Below, piece after piece: positions 34,752 to 42,507 of a stretch of 42,507 bases of DNA. The position numbers and the translations under genes were made by a program. The notes below the pieces were generated by a model, which did not search any database, was not told the DNA's origin, and saw nothing but the letters and a program-made list of their open reading frames with translations. The stretch comes from Cytophagales bacterium CG12_big_fil_rev_8_21_14_0_65_40_12. Its GTDB lineage: Bacteria > Bacteroidota > Bacteroidia > Cytophagales > Cyclobacteriaceae. Each line of letters starts with the position of its first letter. Within the stretch, counting starts at the first letter, position 1. The stretch is taken from NCBI GenBank assembly GCA_002786855.1, contig PCUU01000086.1:1-42507 (forward strand). Direction: 5' to 3'.

Positions 34752-35870
34752 TTAATATAGACTTGCTTGTGATTGTTGAGCAGTACTTCGGAAGGTGGAA
34801 ATGATGGATTCCATTTGCCTTATTAACTCGCGATGTTGCTCATTCGGGTGAATGATAAAGCCTTCGACATAATAGAGTCTGTTGGTAGACTCCTCTACAA
34901 ATGTGTAACTAATAAAAGTACCACCCACTGAAAAATTATTTGTTTTCCATGCCCCACGTGTTTCAACGGTGAATTTTCCATCAAAATTGATTTCTCTATG
35001 GATGGGACGCATGTACTGGGTTTCTGTAATCATGAACGATTCTGGGTTTTCAGGGTCGCCATAGATGTGCTTTTTGCCGATTTCATTCCTAAGCTTTACG
35101 ATGTTCTCATGTTTGAATTCATCCTGAGATTCGTAGTCTTTGTAGTAAACATAAATATTTTTGCTCGCGCCTACCGATGGCAAGAATCTTGACCAAGTAA
35201 AGTTGGCTTCGTCTATCGCCACTTCATATCCTACGGGTATTTTGATATAGTAACCGTGCTCCTTTTGAAAACGGTTCGAAATCGCCTTCGAATCCACAGA
35301 AGCTCGAATATCGGTGGCTAACCTTTGGCGTTCGGCCATGTTAAAGTAATTGCGCAGTATTTCTCCGTTTTCGCGAATGTGTTGAATGAGTTCTGCATCA
35401 TTATTGCCAAACAAATGCATCACTTTTTGTCTTTGAGCATATTGATTGTCTGAGTTGTACATGAACAAGTCGGGCTCATTTTTAATTCTTTCTTTTGAAT
35501 TTTCAGTCAAGGTGTTTTGCAACCATTTATCGGCTGGTGTTTTCCCATCAAGGGTAGTTACGTAAACGATGTTTCGGGCCAACTGAAAAATCCTATTGAA
35601 TTGAAAGGGTTCAATTACGCGTGTGGTAAAGGCTGGTTCATTGCGCGAAAGGCCTGGAACACTGGCATGGAAAGTTTCTTTTAGGGCTTCGCCAAGTTCA
35701 TTGCTCCATTTTTCCTTATTCATTACAATGACCAATTCACCCGCTTGTCCGGTAGCTTCTGGCAAAAAACTATCGTCCATTTTTGAGGCAACGTCTCCTT
35801 CTTTTTCTGATTTACTTACACAACTTACTACCGAAAGTAGGGCTAGGGACAAGATCAAGAGCTTCTTCAT
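34752..35870 (-). CDS. DUF4837-like lipoprotein
   Basis: A 372-residue lipoprotein with signal LLILSLALLSVVSC (lipidated C17), predicted to sit in the envelope. The body (QAGELVIVMNKEKWSNELGEALKETF, LFGNNDAELIQHIRENGEILRNYFN, GGTFISYTFVEESTNRLYYVEGFIIHP) matches my recollection of DUF4837, a family confined to Bacteroidota with no known role. No catalytic motif is visible. It is a single-gene unit: a TAGATTTG -7 box lies about 54 bases upstream and a terminator follows. Two copies of the ACTAW-N4-TTAGT repeat flank that promoter, shared only with the two tonB upstream regions within this window, hinting at common regulation. Confidence 0.75.
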   Translation of the reverse strand: MKKLLILSLALLSVVSCVSKSEKEGDVASKMDDSFLPEATGQAGELVIVMNKEKWSNELGEALKETFHASVPGLSRNEPAFTTRVIEPFQFNRIFQLARNIVYVTTLDGKTPADKWLQNTLTENSKERIKNEPDLFMYNSDNQYAQRQKVMHLFGNNDAELIQHIRENGEILRNYFNMAERQRLATDIRASVDSKAISNRFQKEHGYYIKIPVGYEVAIDEANFTWSRFLPSVGASKNIYVYYKDYESQDEFKHENIVKLRNEIGKKHIYGDPENPESFMITETQYMRPIHREINFDGKFTVETRGAWKTNNFSVGGTFISYTFVEESTNRLYYVEGFIIHPNEQHRELIRQMESIISTFRSTAQQSQASLY

Positions 35871-35872
35871 AA

Positions 35873-35949
35873 AACTATTATTTTAGTTAACGCTGTTAAG
35901 GAAGTTAATTTGGAAAAGAATTGCAAATCTATCTACTAAAAAATTAGTT
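35873..35949 (-). promoter_or_regulatory. promoter with two inverted-repeat sites
   Basis: On the minus strand TAGATTTG (35931-35924) is an exact TANNTTTG box for the DUF4837 gene. AACTATTATTTTAGTT (plus strand 35873-35888) lies next to the start codon, and TACTAAAAAATTAGTT (35934-35949) lies directly upstream of the -7 box, where a regulator would block or contact RNA polymerase. Both have the 16-bp layout found at the tonB genes. Confidence 0.45.
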
Positions 35950-35959
35950 TAAGTTTTGA

Positions 35960-37315
35960 TTATCCAATTCTCAAAGTCATTCCAGGTTTTAAGCTGTTGG
36001 ACTTTAGGTTGTTTAACTGCTTAATCTTCTCAATGGTTAAGCCTTTATACATGCGAGAAATATCCCAAAGCGTATCGCCTTGCTGAACAGTGTGTTGCTT
36101 AGTGTTTGGGATGCTTTGATTACTTACTTTTTGAACCACCAAGGTATTGTCTGTCAAGAAATCTGGGCCTGTCCATATGTCAAGTTTTTGACCCACGCGA
36201 ATCATCGTGCCTTTGATGTCGTTCCAAGCGCGGAGGTCTTCTATGCGCACACTATGTTTTCTGGCTATTGTACCTAAAACGTCACCACTGACCACGCGAT
36301 AGGTCACTTTTTCTTTTCCAAAAGTACTTCCCGGTACATTGCTCACAAGTTTCTCGAATTCCTTTTTTCCTTCTTCTGCTTTGGCCAAAATGGTCAACTT
36401 ATTCATTTCATAATTTTCCACTCCATCTCGGGGAATTCGCATTTTATAGTTTTTGAGGTTGGCTGGAATGGCTCCTTTTTTTACTGCAGGATTTAGTTGT
36501 TCGAGGGTTGCCAATGCAATGCCACTTTCCTCTGCAAAAGCCTTGAAATAAACGAATTGATTAATTTCTATCTCCTCAAAATCGATAGGGTAGAGCTGCT
36601 CTTCTACAGAAAGGTTATGTTCGTCTGCATATTCCATGGCATACAAAATAGCAGCAAATTGGGGCACATAAGACCTCGTTTCCCTGGGTAAGTAGCGATA
36701 CACTTCCCAAAAATCATTCTTTTTTGAGCGCCTCATGGCCCTTTGTACATTGCCAATACCGCTATTGTAAGCAGCCAAGGTCATTTTCCAATCCCCTAAA
36801 ATACCATAAAGCCATTTGATGTACTTACAAGCGGCTTCTGTAGATTTTTCGGGATCCATGCGTTCATCCACATACCAATCAATTTTTAAACCTTGCTGCT
36901 TGGCGGTAGGAGCCATGAATTGCCAAAGGCCCACTGCCTTTGGGCCAGAAACTGCCTTGGGATTGAGACCAGCCTCGATGATGGGTAGGTATTTTAGTTC
37001 GGCAGGAAGTCCGTACTTGGCGAGATATTTTTCAAAAATCGGAAAGTAGACTTCCTTTCTCCTGATCATTTCTCTTGTGTATTCACGGTTCCGAACGGTG
37101 AAATAATTAATGAACGCCTTTACCTGATCGTTGAAGGCAATGTCAATTTCTAATTCCAGCTTGTCATATCGCGTTTGCAACTCTTCATAACTAAAGTCTG
37201 GGGCGTAATCATAAACAGGTGAAGGGCTTTCTGCCAAAGTATCAATCACCTGGGCCTTTGCAGTTGAGCATAGGGCAATGAGTAAAAGTATTGACCAATA
37301 AATGCGTTTTTTCAT
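35960..37315 (-). CDS. LysM lytic transglycosylase, MltD-like
   Basis: A 451-residue periplasmic or outer-membrane-associated enzyme that cleaves the glycan strand of peptidoglycan with formation of a 1,6-anhydro end. A signal peptide ends at STAKAQ. The SLT domain runs from about 95 to 240 with E114 in LPIIEAGLNPKAVS as the catalytic acid, then the family signatures GLWQFM (129-134) and AAYNSGIGNVQRAMRR (181-196). Two LysM peptidoglycan-binding repeats follow, at about 345-390 (YRVVSGDVLGTIARKH) and 407-451 (HTVQQGDTLWDISRMY). Its start overlaps the gatA stop by 4 bases, so the two are coupled in a tatA-gatA-transglycosylase operon. Confidence 0.93.
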   Translation of the reverse strand: MKKRIYWSILLLIALCSTAKAQVIDTLAESPSPVYDYAPDFSYEELQTRYDKLELEIDIAFNDQVKAFINYFTVRNREYTREMIRRKEVYFPIFEKYLAKYGLPAELKYLPIIEAGLNPKAVSGPKAVGLWQFMAPTAKQQGLKIDWYVDERMDPEKSTEAACKYIKWLYGILGDWKMTLAAYNSGIGNVQRAMRRSKKNDFWEVYRYLPRETRSYVPQFAAILYAMEYADEHNLSVEEQLYPIDFEEIEINQFVYFKAFAEESGIALATLEQLNPAVKKGAIPANLKNYKMRIPRDGVENYEMNKLTILAKAEEGKKEFEKLVSNVPGSTFGKEKVTYRVVSGDVLGTIARKHSVRIEDLRAWNDIKGTMIRVGQKLDIWTGPDFLTDNTLVVQKVSNQSIPNTKQHTVQQGDTLWDISRMYKGLTIEKIKQLNNLKSNSLKPGMTLRIG

Positions 37316-38748
37316 ACCTTTTCTTTCAATTGACTGCTGACCAAATTCGAAAATGCAAAAAGTTTTCTTTCATTAAAAGCGCTTGAGATAATTTGCATGC
37401 CTATCGGCATATTTTCCCTATCGCTTCCGATGGGAATGGAGATGGCTGGTAATCCGGTAACCGAAGCTTGTACTGTGTATAAATCAGCCATGTATTTTTC
37501 AATAGGACTCTTTGATGGTTTTCCGAGTTTGAACGCTGTGGTGGGTGTTGTTGGTATTACTATAAAATCAAATTCGGAAAGTATTTTCTCAGTCGCCTCT
37601 TTAATCAATCTTCGGGCTTTTTGCGCTTTGGTAAAATAGGCATCATAGTAGTCGGCACTGAGCACGAAAGTGCCTAGCATGATTCTTCGTCTGACTTCAT
37701 CCCCAAACCCTTCAGTTCTAGAGTTTTTGTACAATGATTCTAAACTACTGATGTTATCGCTTCGGTGGCCATAATGCGCTCCATCGTATCGGCTTAAATT
37801 GGAACTGGCTTCCGCAGTGGTTAGAATGTAGTAGGTAGGTAAAATATAGTCCAAAAGGGGGAAATTGACGGCTTCAACGGTGTGTCCTTGCGATTTAAGG
37901 CCTTCAAGTTGCCCTTCTATGGCTACTTTAATTTCGGGTTGAAGCGCTTCTGTGTCCATCGCTTCTGGCAAATAGGCGATTCTGTACTTTTTTTCAGCGA
38001 GTTCAATAGGGTATAACGAACCGACAGTTTCAGAGGAAGAAGTGGCATCGTGATTGTCTTTTCCTGCAATCACTTCTAAAATTCGAGCATTGTCTTCAAC
38101 ACTTTTGGTGAAAATTCCGATGCTGTCGAAAGAAGAGGCATAGGCAAGCAAGCCCCATCTGGAAATTCTTGAATAGGTAGGCTTTAGGCCAACTATTCCG
38201 CAAAATGCTGCGGGCTGCCTAACTGAACCTCCAGTATCTGTACCCAAAGAGGCATGACAAAAATTAGCTTGAACCGCAACTGCCGAACCACCAGATGAAC
38301 CACCAGGTACTTTAGTAGGGTCGAAGGCATTTTTAACGGGGCCGTAATATGAATTTTCGTTGGACGAACCCATACCGAATTCATCACAATTCTGCCTGCC
38401 AATTACAATGGCATCTTCGCCTATTAATTTTTGAACTGCTGTGGCTGAGAATTGAGATTCAAAATTCTGAAGGATTTTAGAGCCTCCACTTACTTTGTGT
38501 CCTTGGAAACAGATGAGGTCTTTGATACCAAAAATTAAGCCGGCAAGTTTGCCGGCTGTATTATTTTTAATTTTGGAATCTATACTATCTGCTTTTTCTA
38601 AAGCTTCTTGCTCATATACTTCAATAAAAGCATTCAAGTTTGATTGCGCTCTAATGTTACTTAAGTAACCTTCTAAAAGAGCCCTGCAAGAAGTTCGTCC
38701 AAGTTTAATGTCATTTTGAATCTCATCAAGAGTTTGATAAGATTTCAA
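37312..38748 (-). CDS. gatA: Asp/Glu-tRNA amidotransferase subunit A
   Basis: A 478-residue amidase that releases ammonia from glutamine for the GatCAB conversion of misacylated Glu-tRNA(Gln) or Asp-tRNA(Asn). The Ser-cisSer-Lys triad is visible as K76 (FGIKDLI), S151 (PGGSSGGSA) and S175 (DTGGSVRQPA), at the spacing of characterised GatA. The length is normal. gatB and gatC are not in the window, a scattered arrangement that is common. The start is 11 bases after the tatA stop, and the stop overlaps the lytic transglycosylase start. Confidence 0.96.
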   Translation of the reverse strand: MKSYQTLDEIQNDIKLGRTSCRALLEGYLSNIRAQSNLNAFIEVYEQEALEKADSIDSKIKNNTAGKLAGLIFGIKDLICFQGHKVSGGSKILQNFESQFSATAVQKLIGEDAIVIGRQNCDEFGMGSSNENSYYGPVKNAFDPTKVPGGSSGGSAVAVQANFCHASLGTDTGGSVRQPAAFCGIVGLKPTYSRISRWGLLAYASSFDSIGIFTKSVEDNARILEVIAGKDNHDATSSSETVGSLYPIELAEKKYRIAYLPEAMDTEALQPEIKVAIEGQLEGLKSQGHTVEAVNFPLLDYILPTYYILTTAEASSNLSRYDGAHYGHRSDNISSLESLYKNSRTEGFGDEVRRRIMLGTFVLSADYYDAYFTKAQKARRLIKEATEKILSEFDFIVIPTTPTTAFKLGKPSKSPIEKYMADLYTVQASVTGLPAISIPIGSDRENMPIGMQIISSAFNERKLFAFSNLVSSQLKEKV

Positions 38749-38759
38749 GCTTTAAACTA

Positions 38760-38960
38760 TTATTGTTTGTCGATTTCTTTTCCGGCCTCGTCTACCTCTT
38801 TTTTGATTTCTTTGGTAGCGTCCTTAAATTCTCTAATGCCTTTTCCCATTCCTCTGGCTAAATCAGGTATTTTTTTCGCTCCAAAAAGCAACAAAATAAT
38901 GAAAACGATAAAAAGCATTTCCGGCCCGCCTGGCATTCCGATTGCAAAAATTGTCTGCAT
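38760..38960 (-). CDS. tatA: twin-arginine translocase subunit TatA/TatE
   Basis: A 66-residue protein with one N-terminal transmembrane helix (about 12-26, [18 protein letters not shown]), the conserved FG hinge, then an amphipathic helix ([19 protein letters not shown]) and a charged tail. This is the pore-forming TatA/TatE layout; the short tail and hinge favour TatA over TatB. It exports folded proteins together with TatC, which is not encoded here. It leads the tatA-gatA-transglycosylase unit, with a good promoter match just upstream. Confidence 0.92.
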   Translation of the reverse strand: MQTIFAIGMPGGPEMLFIVFIILLLFGAKKIPDLARGMGKGIREFKDATKEIKKEVDEAGKEIDKQ

Positions 38961-38983
38961 GTCTTCTTGATTTAAATTTGATT

Positions 38984-39010
38984 CAAAGATAGTTAAAAAC
39001 TAACTACCAA
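38984..39010 (-). promoter_or_regulatory. promoter of the tatA-gatA operon
   Basis: On the minus strand TTG (39010-39008), a 16-base spacer and TATCTTTG (38991-38984) match the Bacteroidota pattern TTG-N17-23-TANNTTTG apart from one base of spacing. The -7 box is 23 bases before the tatA start. Confidence 0.6.
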
Positions 39011-39086
39011 GTAAAGAGATTGAGTTTTGTTATGTTAACGGAAGATTTTGAAGATCGATCAGTTATTTTTTTAAAAAGCCCATTTG

Positions 39087-40280
39087 CTATTTAGATTTCT
39101 TCTGAAGCCAAATTTCTGGGTTGACCGTGTCCTTGGTTTTTGGAGGGTGAATTCTGAACTTGAGCTGAGAAATATTGTCTTTGTCGGTAAGCACCTGGCC
39201 AATGGCTTGTCCTTGAGTTACAATATCACCTCTTTTCACTACCACCGTTTTTAATTTGGTGTATACCGTAAAGTACTCCCCATGTTGAATGATCACACTG
39301 TTACCCAAGCCAGGAACAGAAATAACTTGGCTTACTTTTCCTGGAAAAACCACTTTGATCGTAGCATTTTCGTTGGTTTGAATATCAACGCCCAAATTAT
39401 TGACAGTAATGGTTTTAATGGTTGGGTGCTTATGTTCCCCGAATTTTGAAGCGACAAAACCTTGATCGACTGGCCAAGGAAGTTTGCCTTTTTCTTTTTC
39501 GAAGGCAGCTGTGAGTGCTGTCATATCGGTAGAGGCAAGTAAAGCGGCTTTACGCTCTTCTTCGATAATGGCTTCAATCTTAGAGCTTAATTCTTTTTCG
39601 GCCTTTCGCTGTTGATCTAGTTCTTGTTTAATTCTTTTTTCGTCTTGCGTGAGTTTTGCCACCAGTTGCTTTTGCTCGCCAACCAAATTTTCTAATTTCT
39701 GGCTTTCTGAAAGTTCTTCATTCAGCAATGATTGTTTGCTCGATCTTTGACTTTCGATTTCTACAATTTGGTTGGCAAGACTATTCTGAACGATGATGAT
39801 TTGCTCTCCTTGCTTTTTTCTGGCTTCCGAATACTGCTTGATGTACTTCATCCTCATAAAAAGTTGGTTGAAAGTGGAAGAAGCAAAGAGGAAGGTAAGT
39901 TGACTAAAGCCCTTGTTCGTTTTTTGAGTGGTGTAAATCATTGCGGCATACTCTTTTTTGAGGGCATTCAGGTCATTTTCCATCGCATCAATGATGGACT
40001 GATTTTCTTCAATGTCCTCATCCAAAAGGCTCACCTCGCCCTTAATTGCATCGATCAATGAGGTACGCGTTTGGATTTGCTGGTTCAAAGCCCTTAATCT
40101 GCCGATACTGCTTACTTTTTGAGTTGATGTTTGGGATAAGATGCGTTCTGTCTCCTGAATCTTTCTAAGTATTTCCTTTTTCTGTTCTTCAAGGGTCACG
40201 CGCTGATTTTGTGCTAACAAAGGTTGGCCAAAGCTAAGGCCGAAGAACAGAATCAATAGGAGGTATTTATTTGCGCTCAT
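39087..40280 (-). CDS. EnvC-like LytM-domain murein hydrolase activator
   Basis: A 397-residue periplasmic protein: a signal peptide (ending PLLAQ), a long coiled coil from about 25 to 245 rich in E, K and Q, and a C-terminal LytM (M23) domain. The start at 40280 is preferred over 40325 because it places the signal peptide at the N terminus and leaves only a 14-base overlap with the upstream gene. The LytM metal site is degraded: the HxxxD position reads NNLGVD, HxxxxTxYxHL reads HGEYFTVYTKL, and HxHFE reads LKFRI. Like EnvC it should therefore activate amidases rather than cut peptidoglycan itself. It ends the operon TPR-DUF4292-LytM. Confidence 0.88.
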   Translation of the reverse strand: MSANKYLLLILFFGLSFGQPLLAQNQRVTLEEQKKEILRKIQETERILSQTSTQKVSSIGRLRALNQQIQTRTSLIDAIKGEVSLLDEDIEENQSIIDAMENDLNALKKEYAAMIYTTQKTNKGFSQLTFLFASSTFNQLFMRMKYIKQYSEARKKQGEQIIIVQNSLANQIVEIESQRSSKQSLLNEELSESQKLENLVGEQKQLVAKLTQDEKRIKQELDQQRKAEKELSSKIEAIIEEERKAALLASTDMTALTAAFEKEKGKLPWPVDQGFVASKFGEHKHPTIKTITVNNLGVDIQTNENATIKVVFPGKVSQVISVPGLGNSVIIQHGEYFTVYTKLKTVVVKRGDIVTQGQAIGQVLTDKDNISQLKFRIHPPKTKDTVNPEIWLQKKSK

Positions 40281-41037
40281 AGCCTTCGGGAATGCTAAAA
40301 GGAAAGTTAAGGGCTTCGTCTTCAATTCTAGCGCGATTGTGCTCTATATTAATGGCGATATCGCTCTTTTTATTGTCTTTGAAGTATTGCAATGTCATAT
40401 CTGCTTTGAAGGCAAAGATATAGATTTCAAGCATTTTGAAATCGGTGTACTTCAATTCGAGTGTATTGGGATTGTCTTCTTTGGAAGCTTTGAGTTTTTC
40501 CAACTTCTTAGTTTTTGTGCCAATTTGGTTCAGCAGCGTTAAGTCGCCAACATTTTGAACGATGATAAACTGATTGCTCTGGGCAATAATGTCGTCCTCA
40601 GGGGATTGAGGAATAGGTAAGTCGCCCACCAAAACGGATTGGAAAAGCTCAAAGTTAAGCTCAAAGTTGAATTTCTCGCTTAAGGTTTGAAAGCTGTAAG
40701 CATAATATTGCTTGTCCACTCTGTTGATCATGATAAGCGAATCTTTGGTGATGATTCCTCTTGCCGCTTCGTAACCAAGGCCGGGGGTAAGGGTAAACCA
40801 AATGATGCTGTCTTTCTTGATACGGATGTTGGCGGTAGCCTTCATTTTTTCTTCGCCATCTTTAAACTTGAATTTCGTTTTGGTGGAGAAGTATTCGAAG
40901 GGGAGGCTGGCCGCTTGAAACTCTTCTTTGATTCGGGTATTGGTACCTAAAAATGTGCTTTTACAGCCCGATAAAATCAGGACGGTTAATAATGTGAAAA
41001 TGAGCGTGGCGCTATTGGTAGTATGTTTTGTCTGCAA
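40267..41037 (-). CDS. DUF4292-like lipoprotein
   Basis: A 256-residue lipoprotein with signal TLLTVLILSGC (lipidated C25). The rest is beta-rich and fits DUF4292, a Bacteroidota family that resembles LolA/LolB-type lipoprotein carriers: TKTKFKFKDGEEKMKATANIRIKKDSIIWFTLTPGLGYEAARGIITKDSLIMINRVDKQYY is the half-barrel core. A role in envelope lipid or lipoprotein handling is a family-level guess. It overlaps the TPR gene by 26 bases and the LytM gene by 14, so the three are translationally coupled. Confidence 0.82.
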   Translation of the reverse strand: MQTKHTTNSATLIFTLLTVLILSGCKSTFLGTNTRIKEEFQAASLPFEYFSTKTKFKFKDGEEKMKATANIRIKKDSIIWFTLTPGLGYEAARGIITKDSLIMINRVDKQYYAYSFQTLSEKFNFELNFELFQSVLVGDLPIPQSPEDDIIAQSNQFIIVQNVGDLTLLNQIGTKTKKLEKLKASKEDNPNTLELKYTDFKMLEIYIFAFKADMTLQYFKDNKKSDIAINIEHNRARIEDEALNFPFSIPEGYERK

Positions 41038-42507
41038 TTTTTCGATCTATTTTATCGGAGGTATTACCTAGTTCTTTGGCTTTTTTCCATTCTATAACAG
41101 CTTCGTCTACTTTATTGAGTTTAAATAAGATATCTCCATAGAGTTCTAATGTTGGTCCATCATAATCTCGACCTATTGTGAAGAGTAATCCTTTTATTTG
41201 TTCAATGGTTGATCTAGCCTCTGCAAAGCTATTGATTTGGAATAATATCTTGGCTTTAGTAATAAATAATTCTGGATCAGACGGACGTTTAACTAACAAG
41301 TCGTCAATTGCTTTCAGCGTTTGGCGCGTAATCTCTGGGTCATCGTTCTCCAAAATATACTGATATAGTAGGTTCAAAGACACTGATAAGCCATTTTTTG
41401 ATTTAGGGTTTGTTTTAATTGTGTTTGAGATATTGCCTTGATCCTTCTCTAAAGCTAGATTAGTAGTTACTGCTTTTTCAGAAGCCTTCTGTTCGGTTTC
41501 AATACCTAAAATAAATTGCTGTGCTTTGATTGCGTTTTGTAGTGAGGTATCATTTTTCGATAATTTCAGCGCTTGCTCAAAGGCCGAACGGGCTTCGCTA
41601 ATGTTGCCATTACTACTGTACATTTGAGCATTACCATAGTAATAATAGAACAGTCCTTGATTTGGAAAGTAACTCAAAGCATCCTCGGTGTCGGTCAAAA
41701 GGTTTTCCCATGCTTCCTGATCGTAAGAGCGGGTGAGCAACTTCTCCCAAACTTCATAATCAGAGGGATTCAGATTTTTGAGTTTTCTGAGGGTATTCAA
41801 TTCAGTTTTTTCAAACTTAGTTTTTTCTTCACCACTGGCGGACAATGCAAGTGCAGCATAAACTTTTTCAGAAGTTTTCAACACTTCCACATCATTAGGG
41901 AACTGAATCAAAATTTGACTTTGAAGGCTATCCATAAAACTGCTTTGCTCCCTTAAAAATGGACTTTCTGCCAATTGTTCAACGATCGAAAGCTTCGGCT
42001 GAAGTTCAGTATTTGAATTGCCAAAGGCAGATTTCAAGGAAGTTTTAATGTCTGTAAAATCTCCTGATTCAATTTTTAAGCCTAATAATTTCAGGTTTGA
42101 TTCTCCAGACATTGAACTTGCACTTAAAATTTTTTCGGCTTCTTTCGTTTTACCCAATGCAGTCAATAAATCGGCATACTCAAGTTTGTAGGCTTCGTTG
42201 TCTGGATTTTTTTCAGAAAGTGTTTTGAACAGATTTAGTGCTTCTTTTTCTTTTCCTGCTTGCAAAAAGAGCTCTTTTTTTTGAGTGGCAAATTTGTTTG
42301 GGGTATTGAATTTATCTTCGGTAAGGCCCAAAATTGCTATTGCTTTATCATAGTTTTCTAAAGCCACATAAAGATCAACGAGGTCGAGCAGGTAATCTCT
42401 ATAGCCCGTTGTCTTTTGAATCATGAGCTCATACTCATCAGCGGCAGCAAGCAGGTTGTTTTCGAGTTTGAACAGTTGCGCTGCCAAGAGGTAGTAAAAG
42501 CGATTCG
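41012..42507 (-). CDS. TPR protein, 5' end cut by the window
   Basis: A helical repeat protein of at least 498 residues. The frame is open to the window edge (NRFYYLLAAQLFKLENN), and the only starts inside the window are non-ATG, so the true start is beyond 42507. Tetratricopeptide-type pairs are spread along it, for example DYLLDLVDLYVALENYDKAIAIL, EAYKLEYADLLTALGKTKEAEKIL, GLFYYYYGNAQMYSSNGNISEARSAFEQAL and PTLELYGDILFKLNKVDEAVIEWKKAKELG. The signal peptide, if any, would lie in the missing part. It is coupled to the DUF4292 lipoprotein and the EnvC-like gene, a gene order I recall from other Bacteroidota, so an envelope scaffold role is likely. Confidence 0.85.
   Translation of the reverse strand, partial: NRFYYLLAAQLFKLENNLLAAADEYELMIQKTTGYRDYLLDLVDLYVALENYDKAIAILGLTEDKFNTPNKFATQKKELFLQAGKEKEALNLFKTLSEKNPDNEAYKLEYADLLTALGKTKEAEKILSASSMSGESNLKLLGLKIESGDFTDIKTSLKSAFGNSNTELQPKLSIVEQLAESPFLREQSSFMDSLQSQILIQFPNDVEVLKTSEKVYAALALSASGEEKTKFEKTELNTLRKLKNLNPSDYEVWEKLLTRSYDQEAWENLLTDTEDALSYFPNQGLFYYYYGNAQMYSSNGNISEARSAFEQALKLSKNDTSLQNAIKAQQFILGIETEQKASEKAVTTNLALEKDQGNISNTIKTNPKSKNGLSVSLNLLYQYILENDDPEITRQTLKAIDDLLVKRPSDPELFITKAKILFQINSFAEARSTIEQIKGLLFTIGRDYDGPTLELYGDILFKLNKVDEAVIEWKKAKELGNTSDKIDRKIADKTYYQ

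Noticed and set aside
1-42507. CRISPR array, integrated phage, insertion sequence, tRNA or rRNA genes
   Set aside because: I saw no regularly spaced direct repeats, transposase or integrase motifs, or cloverleaf-like sequences in the gaps, which are short and AT-rich.

Overview
The window looks like a chromosomal segment from a member of the Bacteroidota, most likely a free-living Cytophagales-type bacterium. The evidence is a set of type IX secretion (T9SS) genes (porU, porV, sprA), Bacteroidota-only lipoprotein families (DUF4292- and DUF4837-like), TonB proteins of the Bacteroidota type, promoter -7 boxes of the form TANNTTTG, and no obvious Shine-Dalgarno sequences. Base composition is even. 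I saw no insertion sequence, phage, CRISPR array, tRNA or rRNA. The sequence is almost entirely coding, and no gap without a gene exceeds about 280 bases.

Layout from left to right. (a) 1-4354: the possible 5' end of a gene leaving the window, a tyrosine/dual-specificity phosphatase, a secreted GH43 glycosidase and a membrane pyrophosphatase. GH43 and hppA converge on a two-hairpin intergenic region. (b) 4634-8674: a minus-strand run of a 6-pyruvoyl-tetrahydropterin synthase of the biopterin type, folE, a short-chain dehydrogenase lacking the usual catalytic Tyr, and a flavin reductase-like protein. It is divergent from a CrtI-like oxidoreductase, and the run reads as a pteridine-making module. 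(c) 8904-10628: a lipoprotein amidohydrolase. (d) 10722-17954: a tight minus-strand operon of MBL hydrolase, pssA, porU (T9SS sortase), porV (T9SS shuttle) and a non-catalytic M16 protein. (e) 18026-23307, plus strand: a DAO-type oxidoreductase, a giant periplasmic/outer-membrane protein (degenerate protease, propeller, barrel) and yicC. (f) 23353-25619: two tandem tonB genes, vanZ and gcvH. (g) 25853-26797: a lipoprotein sugar-isomerase-like protein. (h) 26917-34658: sprA (T9SS translocon) and ruvA. (i) 34752-42507: a DUF4837 lipoprotein, a LysM lytic transglycosylase, gatA, tatA, an EnvC-like LytM protein, a DUF4292 lipoprotein and a TPR protein cut by the window edge; this last block is mainly cell-envelope functions.

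How the genes work together. SprA is the T9SS outer-membrane pore, PorV binds substrates emerging from it, and PorU cleaves the C-terminal sorting domain and attaches the cargo, so the exit machinery of one secretion system is encoded in two blocks within about 22 kb. The secreted GH43 enzyme and the surface lipoproteins fit a polysaccharide-using lifestyle.

Most notable observations: a vestigial copy of the 3' end of sprA in front of gcvH, suggesting the isomerase gene was inserted between sprA and gcvH; a 14-bp inverted-repeat motif seen four times, always in front of the tonB genes or the DUF4837 gene; an SDR in a pterin cluster that lacks the catalytic Tyr; and several apparently dead enzymes (M16, MA-like protease, LytM) kept as full-length genes.
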